A stretch of 64,000 bases of DNA, from positions 22,601 through 86,600 of the forward strand of contig JAFRDE010000023.1 of the NCBI GenBank assembly GCA_017403985.1. Direction: 5' to 3'. The first letter of the stretch is position 1, and each line of letters starts with the position of its first letter. The notes beneath the pieces were generated by a model, which made no database searches, was not told where the DNA came from, and worked only from the letters and a program-made list of their open reading frames with translations. A program made the position numbers and the translations under genes. Below, piece by piece: positions 48,479-57,341 of the stretch. The DNA comes from Ruminococcus sp. (GTDB lineage Bacteria; Bacillota; Clostridia; Oscillospirales; Acutalibacteraceae).

Positions 48479-49501
48479 TTATCGGGTAGTTCTGCGCTTT
48501 CTGCCGAAGAAGGCGAATACAGCCGCGGCGATCAGGAACGCGCCCGCGAGAATAAACGCGGTCGGGGAATCACCTGTCTGTACGGCCTTTTTATTGCCGG
48601 AATTTGTGTTTTTAGAATCGGGGCTCGCCGGCGCGCTGTCCTTTGTCGCGCTGTCGTCCGATGCTTTTCCGCCGGATTGATCGTCGCTGCCGTCAGTCTG
48701 CTTTTCTTTGAGGAAGCCCTGTACCGACATGGTGAATTCAAATTCATAACCGTCTTCCATGATGAGCTTCGACGGGAGGAAGAACCAGAAAGAGCGTTTC
48801 GACGGATCAAAATCGGTGACCTCCGCCTCCGTCGGGAACACGAATTCGGAATCATCCGTGTCATGGTACTCCGCCTCTTTGGTTTCGACGTTATAAATAC
48901 GGAGAGAGAAGAGCCAGGGAGATTTCAGCAGATGGATCGTCGCCTTTCCGTCGGAGGATGAGGGATCATACTCGACGGTAAAGTCTTCTCCTTCATACAT
49001 AGCGGTCCACGAACCGTCATAGCTGGGATATTTGTGAACGTCGGCGCTGTACTGAGAGGATACGACGGTGATGGTAACAGGCACGTCGACATTCTCGATC
49101 CCGTACTCGCCGCCGAGGTTGTAAATACGCACCGCAGCGTCAAGCTGCGTGGTCTCATACAGCAGATGATCGACGGACGCCTTTACGCTCCATTCGGTAT
49201 CGGCGTTCTTTTCATATACGAACTCTTCGCCCGTGCTGTTATTTTTCAGCGTCAGGGTCACGTCGCCGTTATAGTCGTCCAATTCGAAAATGCCTACCGT
49301 TTCAAAATCTTCATCGTACGGATAGCTGTCGTGGAAATCAGCTGCGAAGTCATATTCCCTGTTCACCACGGCGGACACGACCGAATAAGCCGCGTCGCCT
49401 CCCAGAGGAGCCGTATCCTCGGTCGCGGCGGCGAACCCGGAAGTCATACAAACGACCATCAGAACAAGCGCCAACAGACAGACAAGTATTCTTTTCAGCA
49501 T
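48479..49501 (-). CDS. Sortase-type surface protein
   Basis: 340 residues from ATG 49501. Signal peptide 'MLKRILVCLLALVLMVVCMT', a beta-rich extracellular region with no recognised enzyme domain, a Ser/Asp/Lys-rich low-complexity wall-spanning stretch (about 265-305), then 'AVQTGDSPTAFILAGAFLIA' with a hydrophobic helix and 'RKRR' tail. The xxQTGD-helix-basic pattern is a sortase substrate variant common in gut Firmicutes. Function: cell-wall-attached protein, ligand unknown. Confidence 0.85.
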   Translation of the reverse strand: MLKRILVCLLALVLMVVCMTSGFAAATEDTAPLGGDAAYSVVSAVVNREYDFAADFHDSYPYDEDFETVGIFELDDYNGDVTLTLKNNSTGEEFVYEKNADTEWSVKASVDHLLYETTQLDAAVRIYNLGGEYGIENVDVPVTITVVSSQYSADVHKYPSYDGSWTAMYEGEDFTVEYDPSSSDGKATIHLLKSPWLFSLRIYNVETKEAEYHDTDDSEFVFPTEAEVTDFDPSKRSFWFFLPSKLIMEDGYEFEFTMSVQGFLKEKQTDGSDDQSGGKASDDSATKDSAPASPDSKNTNSGNKKAVQTGDSPTAFILAGAFLIAAAVFAFFGRKRRTTR

Positions 49502-49620
49502 TATTCTCACATCCTTTGTTTGTATCTCAAATACCGCATGAAAACGCTGTACAGTCATTTTATCATAGCGTTCATCATTTTGCAATACCGATATCGGCAA
49601 GCAGAGAATCACAATCTGAA

Positions 49621-49652
49621 AATCCCGACCGTTTATCAGGACAGTCGGGATT
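49621..49652 (-). terminator. Rho-independent terminator after the esterase gene
   Basis: AATCCCGAC pairs with GTCGGGATT around a 14-base loop, followed by TTTTC on the minus strand. Confidence 0.65.
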
Positions 49653-49658
49653 CTGCTA

Positions 49659-51308
49659 TTATTTCTTTTTGATCAGCTTGTAGGCGAGGTAGGACGCGCC
49701 GGCGACCAGCGCGACGCCTCCGGCGATCGCCTTTCTGACGAAGGGGACGTTGTAGTCGAGGTCGGCGTAGGAGGGATTGATCATGCGCCTGAGCAGCGGG
49801 AACAGCAGCTTTCTGCGCCCGCCGAGGGGATCGTCCTGCATATGCGGCTTTTCGGAAAGGATCATGGTCGCGCGCTTTTCTTCATCATACGGCTCCCAAT
49901 TAAGTCCCTCGATCGACGGATCGCCGGTGCGGGCGAAGTTCGTCCACATCTGCATCACGGTGTCGGAGATCCGTTCGTCGGCGACCTGTCCCGTGTAGAT
50001 GGTCTCTTCACGGTTGCCGAAAACATAGGCGAGCTCGACCGCGTGGCACGCCTTGCGCAGCGGGATCGCGGAGGGGATCGTCCAGTAATACATGTAGGCT
50101 TTGCCGCCGTTTTTCGCGTGCGCCTGCGCCTGGGCGATCGCGGGCAGGCGGAACATCATCTCGTCGTAAAACCGCGCCATGCGCCACATGCTGTGTCCCT
50201 TCATCGCGGACATGAAGCGCTTGACACGCTTTCTGTCGTCGGGGGACAGGGTTTTCATATCGTTCTCATATTTGACCGGGATGCTGAAACGGAACGGGAT
50301 CACGCCGCCGATCTCCCCTACCCAGTAGTTCATTTCCTCGGCGTTGGTGCCGATCATGATATCCACGTCTTTGGTCACGCCCTGTTCGTACGGAACGTAC
50401 GGAAAGGCGGGGATCAGCCTGCCGTCGCGCTGGGGAAAGTTATTGTACTCGTTCAGCTTTTCATTGATCGCTTTGAGTTTTCCCTCGCTCATCGCCATGA
50501 GATCGCTCATGCGGTTCGTTCTCGCCTCACGGATCAGGCGGCGGGTGAAATCGCGGCATTCCTCCTTGGAGAAGGTCAGCGCGACCGAGCCGCTCTCGGC
50601 GATCGCGCGGCGGAACAGCCCCTTGGCGCGCGGCAGCATCGGCAGCAGGGATACGCTGCCGCCGCCGGCAGACTCGCCGAAGACGGTGACGTTGTCGGGG
50701 TCGCCGCCGAACGCGGCGATATTTTTTTGTATCCAGCGCAGGGCTTCGATCTGGTCGAGGATACCGAGGTTCGGCGCGTCGGGATACTCCTCGCCTCCCT
50801 CAAGGTACGACAGGTCGACAAAGCCCATCAGACCGGTGCGGTAGCCGACCGTCACGAGGATGATATCCGGCTGCTTGGTGACGAAGTTCCTGCCGTCGTA
50901 CAGCGGATCGGCGGTGCCGCCCCAGCCGTAGGAGCCGCCGTGGAAGAAGACCATTACGGGCTTCTTTTCGGTGGAGTCGGCTTGGTTTTTCCAGAGGTTG
51001 AGATACAGGCAGTCCTCGCTCTGCGGATAAAAGGACGCCTGTTCCGAGCGCCACTCGGTCTGGATCGGCGACTTGCCGTTAAAGTATGCTTCAAAAACGC
51101 CGGTACCATCTTCAACCGCCTCGGGAGCCTTCCATCTCAGCGCGCCGACGGGCGGCTTCGCGAAGGGGATCCCGCGGAAAGCGAGGATATCGCCGTCGCT
51201 TTTGCCGACGAAGACGCCGTTGCCGCAAGTCGCGGACAGGGCAGCGTCATACTCGCCGGTGATGATCTGATTGATTCCGTAGCTGTCACGGACTCGGTTG
51301 GTTTCCAT
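49659..51308 (-). CDS. Type-B carboxylesterase with C-terminal membrane anchor
   Basis: 549 residues from ATG 51308, one base after the stop of the NRPS-like gene. Alpha/beta-hydrolase of the carboxylesterase/lipase type: 'ILAFRGIPFAKPPVGALRWK', oxyanion region 'KPVMVFFHGGSYGWGG', nucleophile 'VTVFGESAGGGSVSLL', acid region 'IGTNAEEMNYW' and histidine in 'KACHAVELAYVFGNREE'. A helix near the end ('KAIAGGVALVAGASYLAYKL') with a basic tail would fix it to the inner membrane face. No signal peptide. Tight coupling suggests it acts on the product of the NRPS-like enzyme, e.g. hydrolysis or acyl transfer. Confidence 0.9.
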   Translation of the reverse strand: METNRVRDSYGINQIITGEYDAALSATCGNGVFVGKSDGDILAFRGIPFAKPPVGALRWKAPEAVEDGTGVFEAYFNGKSPIQTEWRSEQASFYPQSEDCLYLNLWKNQADSTEKKPVMVFFHGGSYGWGGTADPLYDGRNFVTKQPDIILVTVGYRTGLMGFVDLSYLEGGEEYPDAPNLGILDQIEALRWIQKNIAAFGGDPDNVTVFGESAGGGSVSLLPMLPRAKGLFRRAIAESGSVALTFSKEECRDFTRRLIREARTNRMSDLMAMSEGKLKAINEKLNEYNNFPQRDGRLIPAFPYVPYEQGVTKDVDIMIGTNAEEMNYWVGEIGGVIPFRFSIPVKYENDMKTLSPDDRKRVKRFMSAMKGHSMWRMARFYDEMMFRLPAIAQAQAHAKNGGKAYMYYWTIPSAIPLRKACHAVELAYVFGNREETIYTGQVADERISDTVMQMWTNFARTGDPSIEGLNWEPYDEEKRATMILSEKPHMQDDPLGGRRKLLFPLLRRMINPSYADLDYNVPFVRKAIAGGVALVAGASYLAYKLIKKK

Positions 51309-51309
51309 A

Positions 51310-54294
51310 TTATTTCTTTCTCTTGAACGCACCGCGGAAGGTGGCGAAGAAGTTGAACTTATTCTTGCATTTCTTGCGGATCTCGCCGACGGTGAGATCA
51401 TCCTGGAAATGGGTGACCAGCGCCTGTGCGACCTTGACGAAGGTGTTCTTGAACTCCTCCATGCTCTCGTCCTCATACAGGCTCGCGGTGTAGTCGATCA
51501 TCAGCTCCAGACCGTCCGCGCCGTCGAGGATCTCCATGTCGAGGATCGTCTGGGACGCCGCCTGGTTCTGGCGGATGTCGATCGCCTCAACGCTCAGCTC
51601 CTCCAAGCCGCCCATATCGCGGATATCCCGCTGATAGAGCAGATAAGCCGATTCGGAGCTGCCCGCCTGATTGTGGGTGTCGACATAGGGATAGCAGCAG
51701 TGCTCGATGCCCTTTTGTACCTGATCCTGCACGTCGGCGAACAGGTCGCGGATCGTCATATCATCTTTCATGCGCAGGCCTACGGGGAGCTCGCGGAACA
51801 GCAGACCGACGGAGTTCATCGCGATCATATCCTCGCGTCCGTTATAGACCCATGAGAGCATAATATCGTCTTTTCTGTTGTAGATGGAGATAGCGAGAGC
51901 GGCAACGGAAATGAAGAATTCGTTGCGGCTGATGCGGTAGCGGCGCTCCATCGCCTTCATCTGCGGCTGTTCGATGCCGATCGGCGCGAAGATCTCACCC
52001 ATCTCGTTCTCGCGCGACTCATAGTCGACGTCGGGATAGCTCGACCAGTCGACGCCCTCGTAGCGATCTTCGAAGTAGCGCTTGCTCTCCTGATAGAATT
52101 CCGTTTGCTTTTCGTCCTCGCGGTTCTGCAGGATCAGGTAGTACAGGTCGGGATCCGGCTGCATGCCCATATACGCCTTGCCCACGTTGCCCATGAACAC
52201 CTTCAGCGAGGTGCCGTCGAACAGGGTGTGGTGGACGTCAAAGAAGATATAACCGTTCTTTTCGGTCTCGAAGACGCGGCAGCGGTGCAGACAGCCTCCG
52301 ATGATCTTGAAGGGCTGTACCAGCGTATCCTTAAGGCTGTCGAACTCAAATTCGGTGAGCTTTTCGACGCGGATATCCTGCATCACCTCGGGGGTGTAGC
52401 GCTGGACGATGTCGCCGTCTTCGTTGAAGCGGAAGGTGGTCAGCAGGGCGGAATGGTTGCGGATCGCGGTCTGCAGCGCTTCCGCTATCCGCTGCATATC
52501 GACCAGCTCTTTATCCATCTTCATCATCGAGAAGAGGTTGTACATCGTCGACTTCGGCGTATAGAGCTGATAGTCGACCATGTAGAGCTGCTCGACGGTC
52601 AGCGGATGCTCGCTCTTCATCGCGCGGGCATTCTTGATCTCGGGAGCTTCGCCGTCGTCGTTCAGACAGCTTTCCTCATACAGCGCGGCGATCTTTTTCG
52701 GCGTTCTGCCGCGGAAGATCTCGCCGGCGTTCAGACCGGGCAGACCGCTCTCCGTGATCACGCGGATCGAACCGAGCGAATCGCCACCCAGCTCGTAGAA
52801 ATCGTCGTTGATGCCCACCTGATCGAGCTTGAGCACGACTGCCATCGCGTCGCACAGCTTTTGCTGGATCTCGTTCTCGGGCGGGGCGTAGTCGGTCTTG
52901 AAGTCGGAGGCGTCGGGCTGGGGCAGGGCTTTTCTGTCCATCTTGCCGTTCGCCTTCAGCGGGACCTTATCGATCTTGATGTAATAAGCGGGGATCATAT
53001 AATACGGCAGACGCTTAGCAAGCTTTTCGCGCAGCTCGTCGGGATCGAATTGGATATCGGCGGTGTAATAGGCGCACAGATAGCTCTTGCCGCTTTCTTC
53101 AAAGCCGCGCGCGGCGACCCAGTCGACGCCGAGCGCCTGCTTGACGGAGGCTTCGATCTCAGCCGGCTCGATACGGTTGCCGTTAATCTTGATCATGTCG
53201 CCGGAGCGTCCGAGCAGGACATAGTTGCCGTTCTCATCTTTGCGCGCGAGATCGCCGGTGTGGTAAATGCCGTCCTTGAAGGCTTTTTCGGTCTCTTCGG
53301 GCAGGTTGATGTAGCCGCGTACGAAGGGGTTCTCCAAACAGAGCTCGCCGATCTCGCCGTCCTCGACCTCTTCCCCGTCCTCGTTGATCAGGACGATCTT
53401 GGTGTCGATCTCGGGCTTGCCGATCGGGCAGGTCTCATACGCTCTGTCGATCTTGAACACGCCGACCGCGAAGCCGCTCTCCGAGGCGGCATAGATATTG
53501 ATGAGTTCGAGATTCTTGTTGTAGATATTGTTGGCGGGCTCGCTGCCGACGAACAGCATCCGCAGGAAGGGACCCGTCTGGTTGCCGAGCATCCGTACAT
53601 AGGAGGGGGTCAGGAAGGTAATGGTGACGCGCTTTTCGAGGAAGAAGCGCTTGAGCGCCAGCGGATTTTTGATGGTCGCGTAGCCGACGACGAAGATCTT
53701 GCCGCCGCAGATGCTCAGCGCCTCCAAGATCACGATGACCGAGGCGACGAAGTTCAGCGGCGCCAGCAGCGCCAGTCTGTCCTTGTCGTTGAAGGGATTC
53801 TCGCCGTTGATGCGGACGGATTCGATCGCTCTGCTCAGGTTGCCGTACTCATGCAGTACGCCCTTGGGGTTGCCGGTGGTACCGGAGGTGTAGATCGCGT
53901 AAGCCGCGTCATGGTCGTCGGAGGGCGTAAAGCCGCTCTTGGGCTCGGTCGCCATGACGTCCTCCCAGTTTTCGGCGGACAGCTCCGTCTTACAGCCGCA
54001 GTCCTTGCGGATGAAGTCGATACGCTCCGGCGCATAGGTGTCCTCCACCAGCGCCCACGCGGCGCCCGCCTTCCATACGCCGACCATTGCGATGATCGGC
54101 AGGATACCGCGCGGCAGATTGATCAGCACGAAGTCCTCCTTGCCGATCCCTTTGCCGCTGAGATAAGCGTATACGCGACCGCTCATATCGTCGAGCTGCG
54201 CGTAGGTTATGCCCTTTGAATGTGCCTCGTCGAACAGGATCGGGGCGTTCGGTCTGGCTTCGGTATAGCGCGATAATGTTTCCAGGATATTCAT
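51310..54294 (-). CDS. Single-module NRPS-like protein, A-T-C domain order
   Basis: 994 residues. Adenylation domain 1-505 with 'AIYTSGTTGNPKG' (A3), 'INIYAASES' (A5), 'IYHTGDLARK' (A7), 'LGRSGDMIKINGNRIEPAEI' (A8) and 'LKANGKMDRKALP' (A10). Carrier domain about 520-590 with the phosphopantetheine serine in 'DFYELGGDSLGSIRV'. Condensation-like domain about 605-960 with active 'FFDVHHTLFDGTS' (HHxxxDG). A Lys/Arg-rich tail ends the protein. The A4 region 'APLNFVASVIVI' lacks the Asp that normally holds the alpha-amino group, so the substrate may not be an alpha-amino acid. No second module or thioesterase; esterase gene follows directly. Confidence 0.92.
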   Translation of the reverse strand: MNILETLSRYTEARPNAPILFDEAHSKGITYAQLDDMSGRVYAYLSGKGIGKEDFVLINLPRGILPIIAMVGVWKAGAAWALVEDTYAPERIDFIRKDCGCKTELSAENWEDVMATEPKSGFTPSDDHDAAYAIYTSGTTGNPKGVLHEYGNLSRAIESVRINGENPFNDKDRLALLAPLNFVASVIVILEALSICGGKIFVVGYATIKNPLALKRFFLEKRVTITFLTPSYVRMLGNQTGPFLRMLFVGSEPANNIYNKNLELINIYAASESGFAVGVFKIDRAYETCPIGKPEIDTKIVLINEDGEEVEDGEIGELCLENPFVRGYINLPEETEKAFKDGIYHTGDLARKDENGNYVLLGRSGDMIKINGNRIEPAEIEASVKQALGVDWVAARGFEESGKSYLCAYYTADIQFDPDELREKLAKRLPYYMIPAYYIKIDKVPLKANGKMDRKALPQPDASDFKTDYAPPENEIQQKLCDAMAVVLKLDQVGINDDFYELGGDSLGSIRVITESGLPGLNAGEIFRGRTPKKIAALYEESCLNDDGEAPEIKNARAMKSEHPLTVEQLYMVDYQLYTPKSTMYNLFSMMKMDKELVDMQRIAEALQTAIRNHSALLTTFRFNEDGDIVQRYTPEVMQDIRVEKLTEFEFDSLKDTLVQPFKIIGGCLHRCRVFETEKNGYIFFDVHHTLFDGTSLKVFMGNVGKAYMGMQPDPDLYYLILQNREDEKQTEFYQESKRYFEDRYEGVDWSSYPDVDYESRENEMGEIFAPIGIEQPQMKAMERRYRISRNEFFISVAALAISIYNRKDDIMLSWVYNGREDMIAMNSVGLLFRELPVGLRMKDDMTIRDLFADVQDQVQKGIEHCCYPYVDTHNQAGSSESAYLLYQRDIRDMGGLEELSVEAIDIRQNQAASQTILDMEILDGADGLELMIDYTASLYEDESMEEFKNTFVKVAQALVTHFQDDLTVGEIRKKCKNKFNFFATFRGAFKRKK

Positions 54295-54363
54295 AGTCTC
54301 TCACCTTTCTGTATTTGCTATTTGATTTGCTATTTGCTGAATCTGTCACAGATTCTGAGATAA

Positions 54364-54395
54364 CGGGAATCGAACCGCAACCTCCGTTATCCTAA
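54364..54395 (-). other. tRNA-like hairpin relic
   Basis: On the minus strand, GGATAACGG...GGTTCGATTC...CCGTTATC: a T-loop consensus (GTTCGATTC) between arms that pair like an acceptor stem, without D and anticodon arms. Either a decayed tRNA remnant or a plain hairpin in the 5' region of the NRPS-like gene. Confidence 0.35.
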
Positions 54396-54475
54396 AGATA
54401 ATTTATTATAACATATCGGCTGATCAAAGTCACTATATTTTCATGAAAACGATCAAATAATTTGGAGAGAAAAAT

Positions 54476-54510
54476 CCCCTTACGGCGGTTGATGAGTCTG
54501 CCGTAAGGGG
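54476..54510 (-). terminator. Rho-independent terminator after the GGDEF-EAL gene
   Basis: CCCCTTACGGC (54476-54486) pairs with GCCGTAAGGGG (54500-54510), followed by TTTTTC on the minus strand. Confidence 0.85.
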
Positions 54511-54526
54511 ATCATTATTTGAAAAT

Positions 54527-57076
54527 CTATTCTACAGCGCCGGTCGTTGCTTTTCGGATCGTGATGATATAATCCATCGAGTCGATATCGTCGACGACGT
54601 AGTTGCCGTAGGCGCGCAGGCTGAGCGGGTTGCCCTCGGCGTCCTTGATGTTAAGATTGGCTTCAAAGGATTCGGATTTGTGGATGTGATCCAGGAGCCG
54701 TTCAAAAACGGAATGGGGGTTTTCAAAGCCGATACGGTTATAGAAATCTTTTTCGTTGAGCACCGTTTCCAGCTGTTCGCGGGTCATGCCGATCTCTTTT
54801 TCCAGCGCGTTGAACAGCACCGCAAAGCTGACGTTGCCGTCGGGCTTGCGCGTCAGGAAAATGATCGTCTCCGCCGAGAAGCGCGAGAGCAGCATGATCT
54901 GCTTTTCCAGCGTCGACAGGCGGGTGATGTTCTGTACCGCGCCGTAGAAGATATCGCGGTCCTCTTCGCGCCTGAGGTAGTAGAAGCGCATATAGAAGGT
55001 CGTCAGCGTCCCGTCGGTCTTGTAGAAATGCAGGATGCCGGTCGATCCGTTGAGACGGTCTTCTTTCGCCTGCCTGAGCAGCAGCTGGATCCTGTCGATA
55101 TCCAGCGGCGGCATAAAGCGGTTGATATTATCCAGCCTTTCCATGAAGTCGGGTACGTCGACCGCTTCGTAAAACTGCTCGTTGAAGCGGATGATATCCA
55201 CGGTCTCGCCGTGCCACGAATAGAACGCGCACGGACCGAGGATGTTGTTGAGCATAGTATCGCTGTAAACGTTGTTATCGAGGATCTCGCGCAGCTGGAA
55301 CTGCTGATTCGCCTTGAACGTGATACCGGAGGTATCGATGTTGTTGTGATCGGCGATCAGCTCCTCATATTTCTTCGTTTCCATCGGACGATAGAAATAA
55401 TACCCCTGGATATAGCGGCAGCCCAGATCATGCAGGAACTTTCTTTGCTCTTCGCTCTCCACGCCCTCCACGATGATCGGCAGACCGAGAGCTTTTGCCA
55501 TCGAGGAAACGGATTCGATGATCTGGATGCTCTTTTTGGAATCGTTTTCATCGATATTCAGGAACTGAGCGTCCAGCTTGATGACGTCCACGCTGAGCGT
55601 CTTGAGCATATTCAGGGTCGAGTATCCGCTGCCGAAGTCGTCCATCAGTACCGTGAACCCCTTTTCCCGCAGCTCGTGCACCGAGTTTTTGACTACCGTC
55701 GCGTTGGAGGAGTAAGCCGATTCGGTGATCTCTATCTTGATCAGGTCATGAGAGAGCCGGTATCTCGCCGTCAGATCGGTGAGCACCTCTGTCAGATTGA
55801 CGTTCATAATGTCCGTAGCGGAAACGTTGACGGAAACCGGCAGGGGGGTGTTCCCCTTATTGATCCACTGCCACTGCCATTTGCAGACCTCTTCCCAGAT
55901 ATACAGGTCCAGATCGGTGATCAGCCCGTGCTTTTCCAGCACCGGGATGAATCGGTCGGGCGGCACGATGCTGCCGTCGGGAAGGATCCAGCGGCACAGC
56001 GCCTCTGCGCCGACGATCTTGCCGTTGGAAGCGCGGCACTGCGGCTGAAGATAGAAGGTGATCTCCTGCTTTTTCATCGCCTGCATAAAGTCCGCAAGGA
56101 TACGGTACTCCGCGTCCTCCTGCGTATACATGCCGGGGTCGAAAAGACGGATGCGCCTGCGATAACTCTGCTTTGCGACGCGTACCGACAGAAAGGCGCG
56201 GTCGATCATGTCCGCGATCTTGCTTTCGCCGTCGATGATACTGACGCCGAATGCCGGCTTGAAGCCGGTATCGTTGCCGTTCACGGATACCAGCGCGGCA
56301 ATCTCGGCGTACAGGTCGTCGATCGCTGCTTTATCGAAGGGGATGAGCAGACAGAAATCGTCCTGCCCGAAGTATCCCGCGGTGCCGCCGAGCGCCTCGG
56401 TAGATTCCTTGAGCTTCGCGCCGATCTGCGCCATCAGAAGGTCGCCCGAGCTGTGACCGTACCATTCGTTATAGAGCTTGAAGTTGTCGATATCGATCGC
56501 GATCAGGCACCAGTTAGCGGCGACGCCTCCGGTCAGCTTTTCGACCTCTTTGATGAAGACTTTTTTGCGCAGCAGACCGGTGGTCTCGTTACGGTTGTTA
56601 TCGGAGTACAGGAACGCTTCGTTCAGCCCCAGCTCGCGCGTTTTGCGGCTGTGGATATCATAGATATAGATGCGGTACACGTCGTCCGGCAGATCCCAGA
56701 AACTGCCGGATACCAGCACCAGTTCGACCCAGCACCAGCTTTCGTTGAGCAGGCGGAAGCGGAATTCGTCGCACAAAAGCCCTTCGATCCCGGAGCCCTG
56801 CAGATGAAAGCGCAGGGTAACGGGATCCATCAGATCGCAGAAGCGACCTTTGTCGTCCGGGTGCAGCGATAATTCGGACAGGCTGACAAAGAGCTCCTTG
56901 TAAGAGCCCTCCGTCAGGAAAGAGGAATATTTTTTTGTGGTATGAAACAGCTTGGTGAAACGGTCGTTTTTCAAGTCGAATTCGATCAACTCGTCATAAG
57001 AGGAATTGTCCAGATAATCGACGATCGCTTCATGACGATCGGCAGCCTGAAAAAGGCGGAACAAACCGGTATTCAT
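54527..57076 (-). CDS. Cyclic-di-GMP signalling protein, degenerate GGDEF plus EAL
   Basis: 849 residues from ATG 57076 (AAAGGG upstream). N-terminal PAS-like sensor (about 1-150), GGDEF-type domain (about 165-320) in which the signature reads 'GYFGQDDFCLLIPF', so cyclase activity is probably lost, and an EAL domain (about 330-580) with 'IVGAEALCRWILPDGSIVPP', 'VNVSATD', 'VLMDDFGSGYSTLNMLKTLS' and 'VEGVESEEQ', all catalytic elements seen, so phosphodiesterase is likely active. A further PAS-like region follows (about 600-850). Soluble, no membrane segment. Divergent from the HD-GYP gene. Confidence 0.92.
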   Translation of the reverse strand: MNTGLFRLFQAADRHEAIVDYLDNSSYDELIEFDLKNDRFTKLFHTTKKYSSFLTEGSYKELFVSLSELSLHPDDKGRFCDLMDPVTLRFHLQGSGIEGLLCDEFRFRLLNESWCWVELVLVSGSFWDLPDDVYRIYIYDIHSRKTRELGLNEAFLYSDNNRNETTGLLRKKVFIKEVEKLTGGVAANWCLIAIDIDNFKLYNEWYGHSSGDLLMAQIGAKLKESTEALGGTAGYFGQDDFCLLIPFDKAAIDDLYAEIAALVSVNGNDTGFKPAFGVSIIDGESKIADMIDRAFLSVRVAKQSYRRRIRLFDPGMYTQEDAEYRILADFMQAMKKQEITFYLQPQCRASNGKIVGAEALCRWILPDGSIVPPDRFIPVLEKHGLITDLDLYIWEEVCKWQWQWINKGNTPLPVSVNVSATDIMNVNLTEVLTDLTARYRLSHDLIKIEITESAYSSNATVVKNSVHELREKGFTVLMDDFGSGYSTLNMLKTLSVDVIKLDAQFLNIDENDSKKSIQIIESVSSMAKALGLPIIVEGVESEEQRKFLHDLGCRYIQGYYFYRPMETKKYEELIADHNNIDTSGITFKANQQFQLREILDNNVYSDTMLNNILGPCAFYSWHGETVDIIRFNEQFYEAVDVPDFMERLDNINRFMPPLDIDRIQLLLRQAKEDRLNGSTGILHFYKTDGTLTTFYMRFYYLRREEDRDIFYGAVQNITRLSTLEKQIMLLSRFSAETIIFLTRKPDGNVSFAVLFNALEKEIGMTREQLETVLNEKDFYNRIGFENPHSVFERLLDHIHKSESFEANLNIKDAEGNPLSLRAYGNYVVDDIDSMDYIITIRKATTGAVE

Positions 57077-57244
57077 ACTCACCACCCTTTAGAAAATAAT
57101 TGGGTTCACGTTAAATATAATTCTATTCTATAATTATTTTTTCGGTTTTTCAATAATACTTCGAAAATTCGGAATCAGTACTATTTTTTCAAAAAAATTT
57201 TATGGAAAAGCACTAATCTTTTGGCGAAATTTTTGCGCTCACGG

Positions 57245-57273
57245 TTGTAATCCGAAAAAAAATAATATATAAT
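57245..57273 (+). promoter_or_regulatory. Promoter of the HD-GYP gene
   Basis: TTGTAA (57245-57250), 17-base spacer, TATAAT (57268-57273), about 70 bases before the ATG. The intergenic region 57086-57341 is AT-rich and shared with the divergent GGDEF-EAL gene. Confidence 0.65.
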
Positions 57274-57341
57274 ATTTTCTGTGTATCATAACTGCGATCG
57301 GCACGCAGCTTATTTTCTTATCTTTTTTTGGAGTGGTCATC

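Noticed and set aside
49842-51326. 494-codon plus-strand open frame opposite the esterase
   Set aside because: Shadow frame; the esterase with GESAG and correct length is on the minus strand.
52105-54219. 704-codon plus-strand open frame opposite the NRPS-like gene
   Set aside because: Antisense shadow of a GC-rich gene; the minus-strand frame has all adenylation, carrier and condensation motifs.
54680-56872. 730-codon plus-strand open frame opposite the GGDEF-EAL gene
   Set aside because: Antisense shadow; no domain recognisable, while the minus frame has complete EAL signatures.
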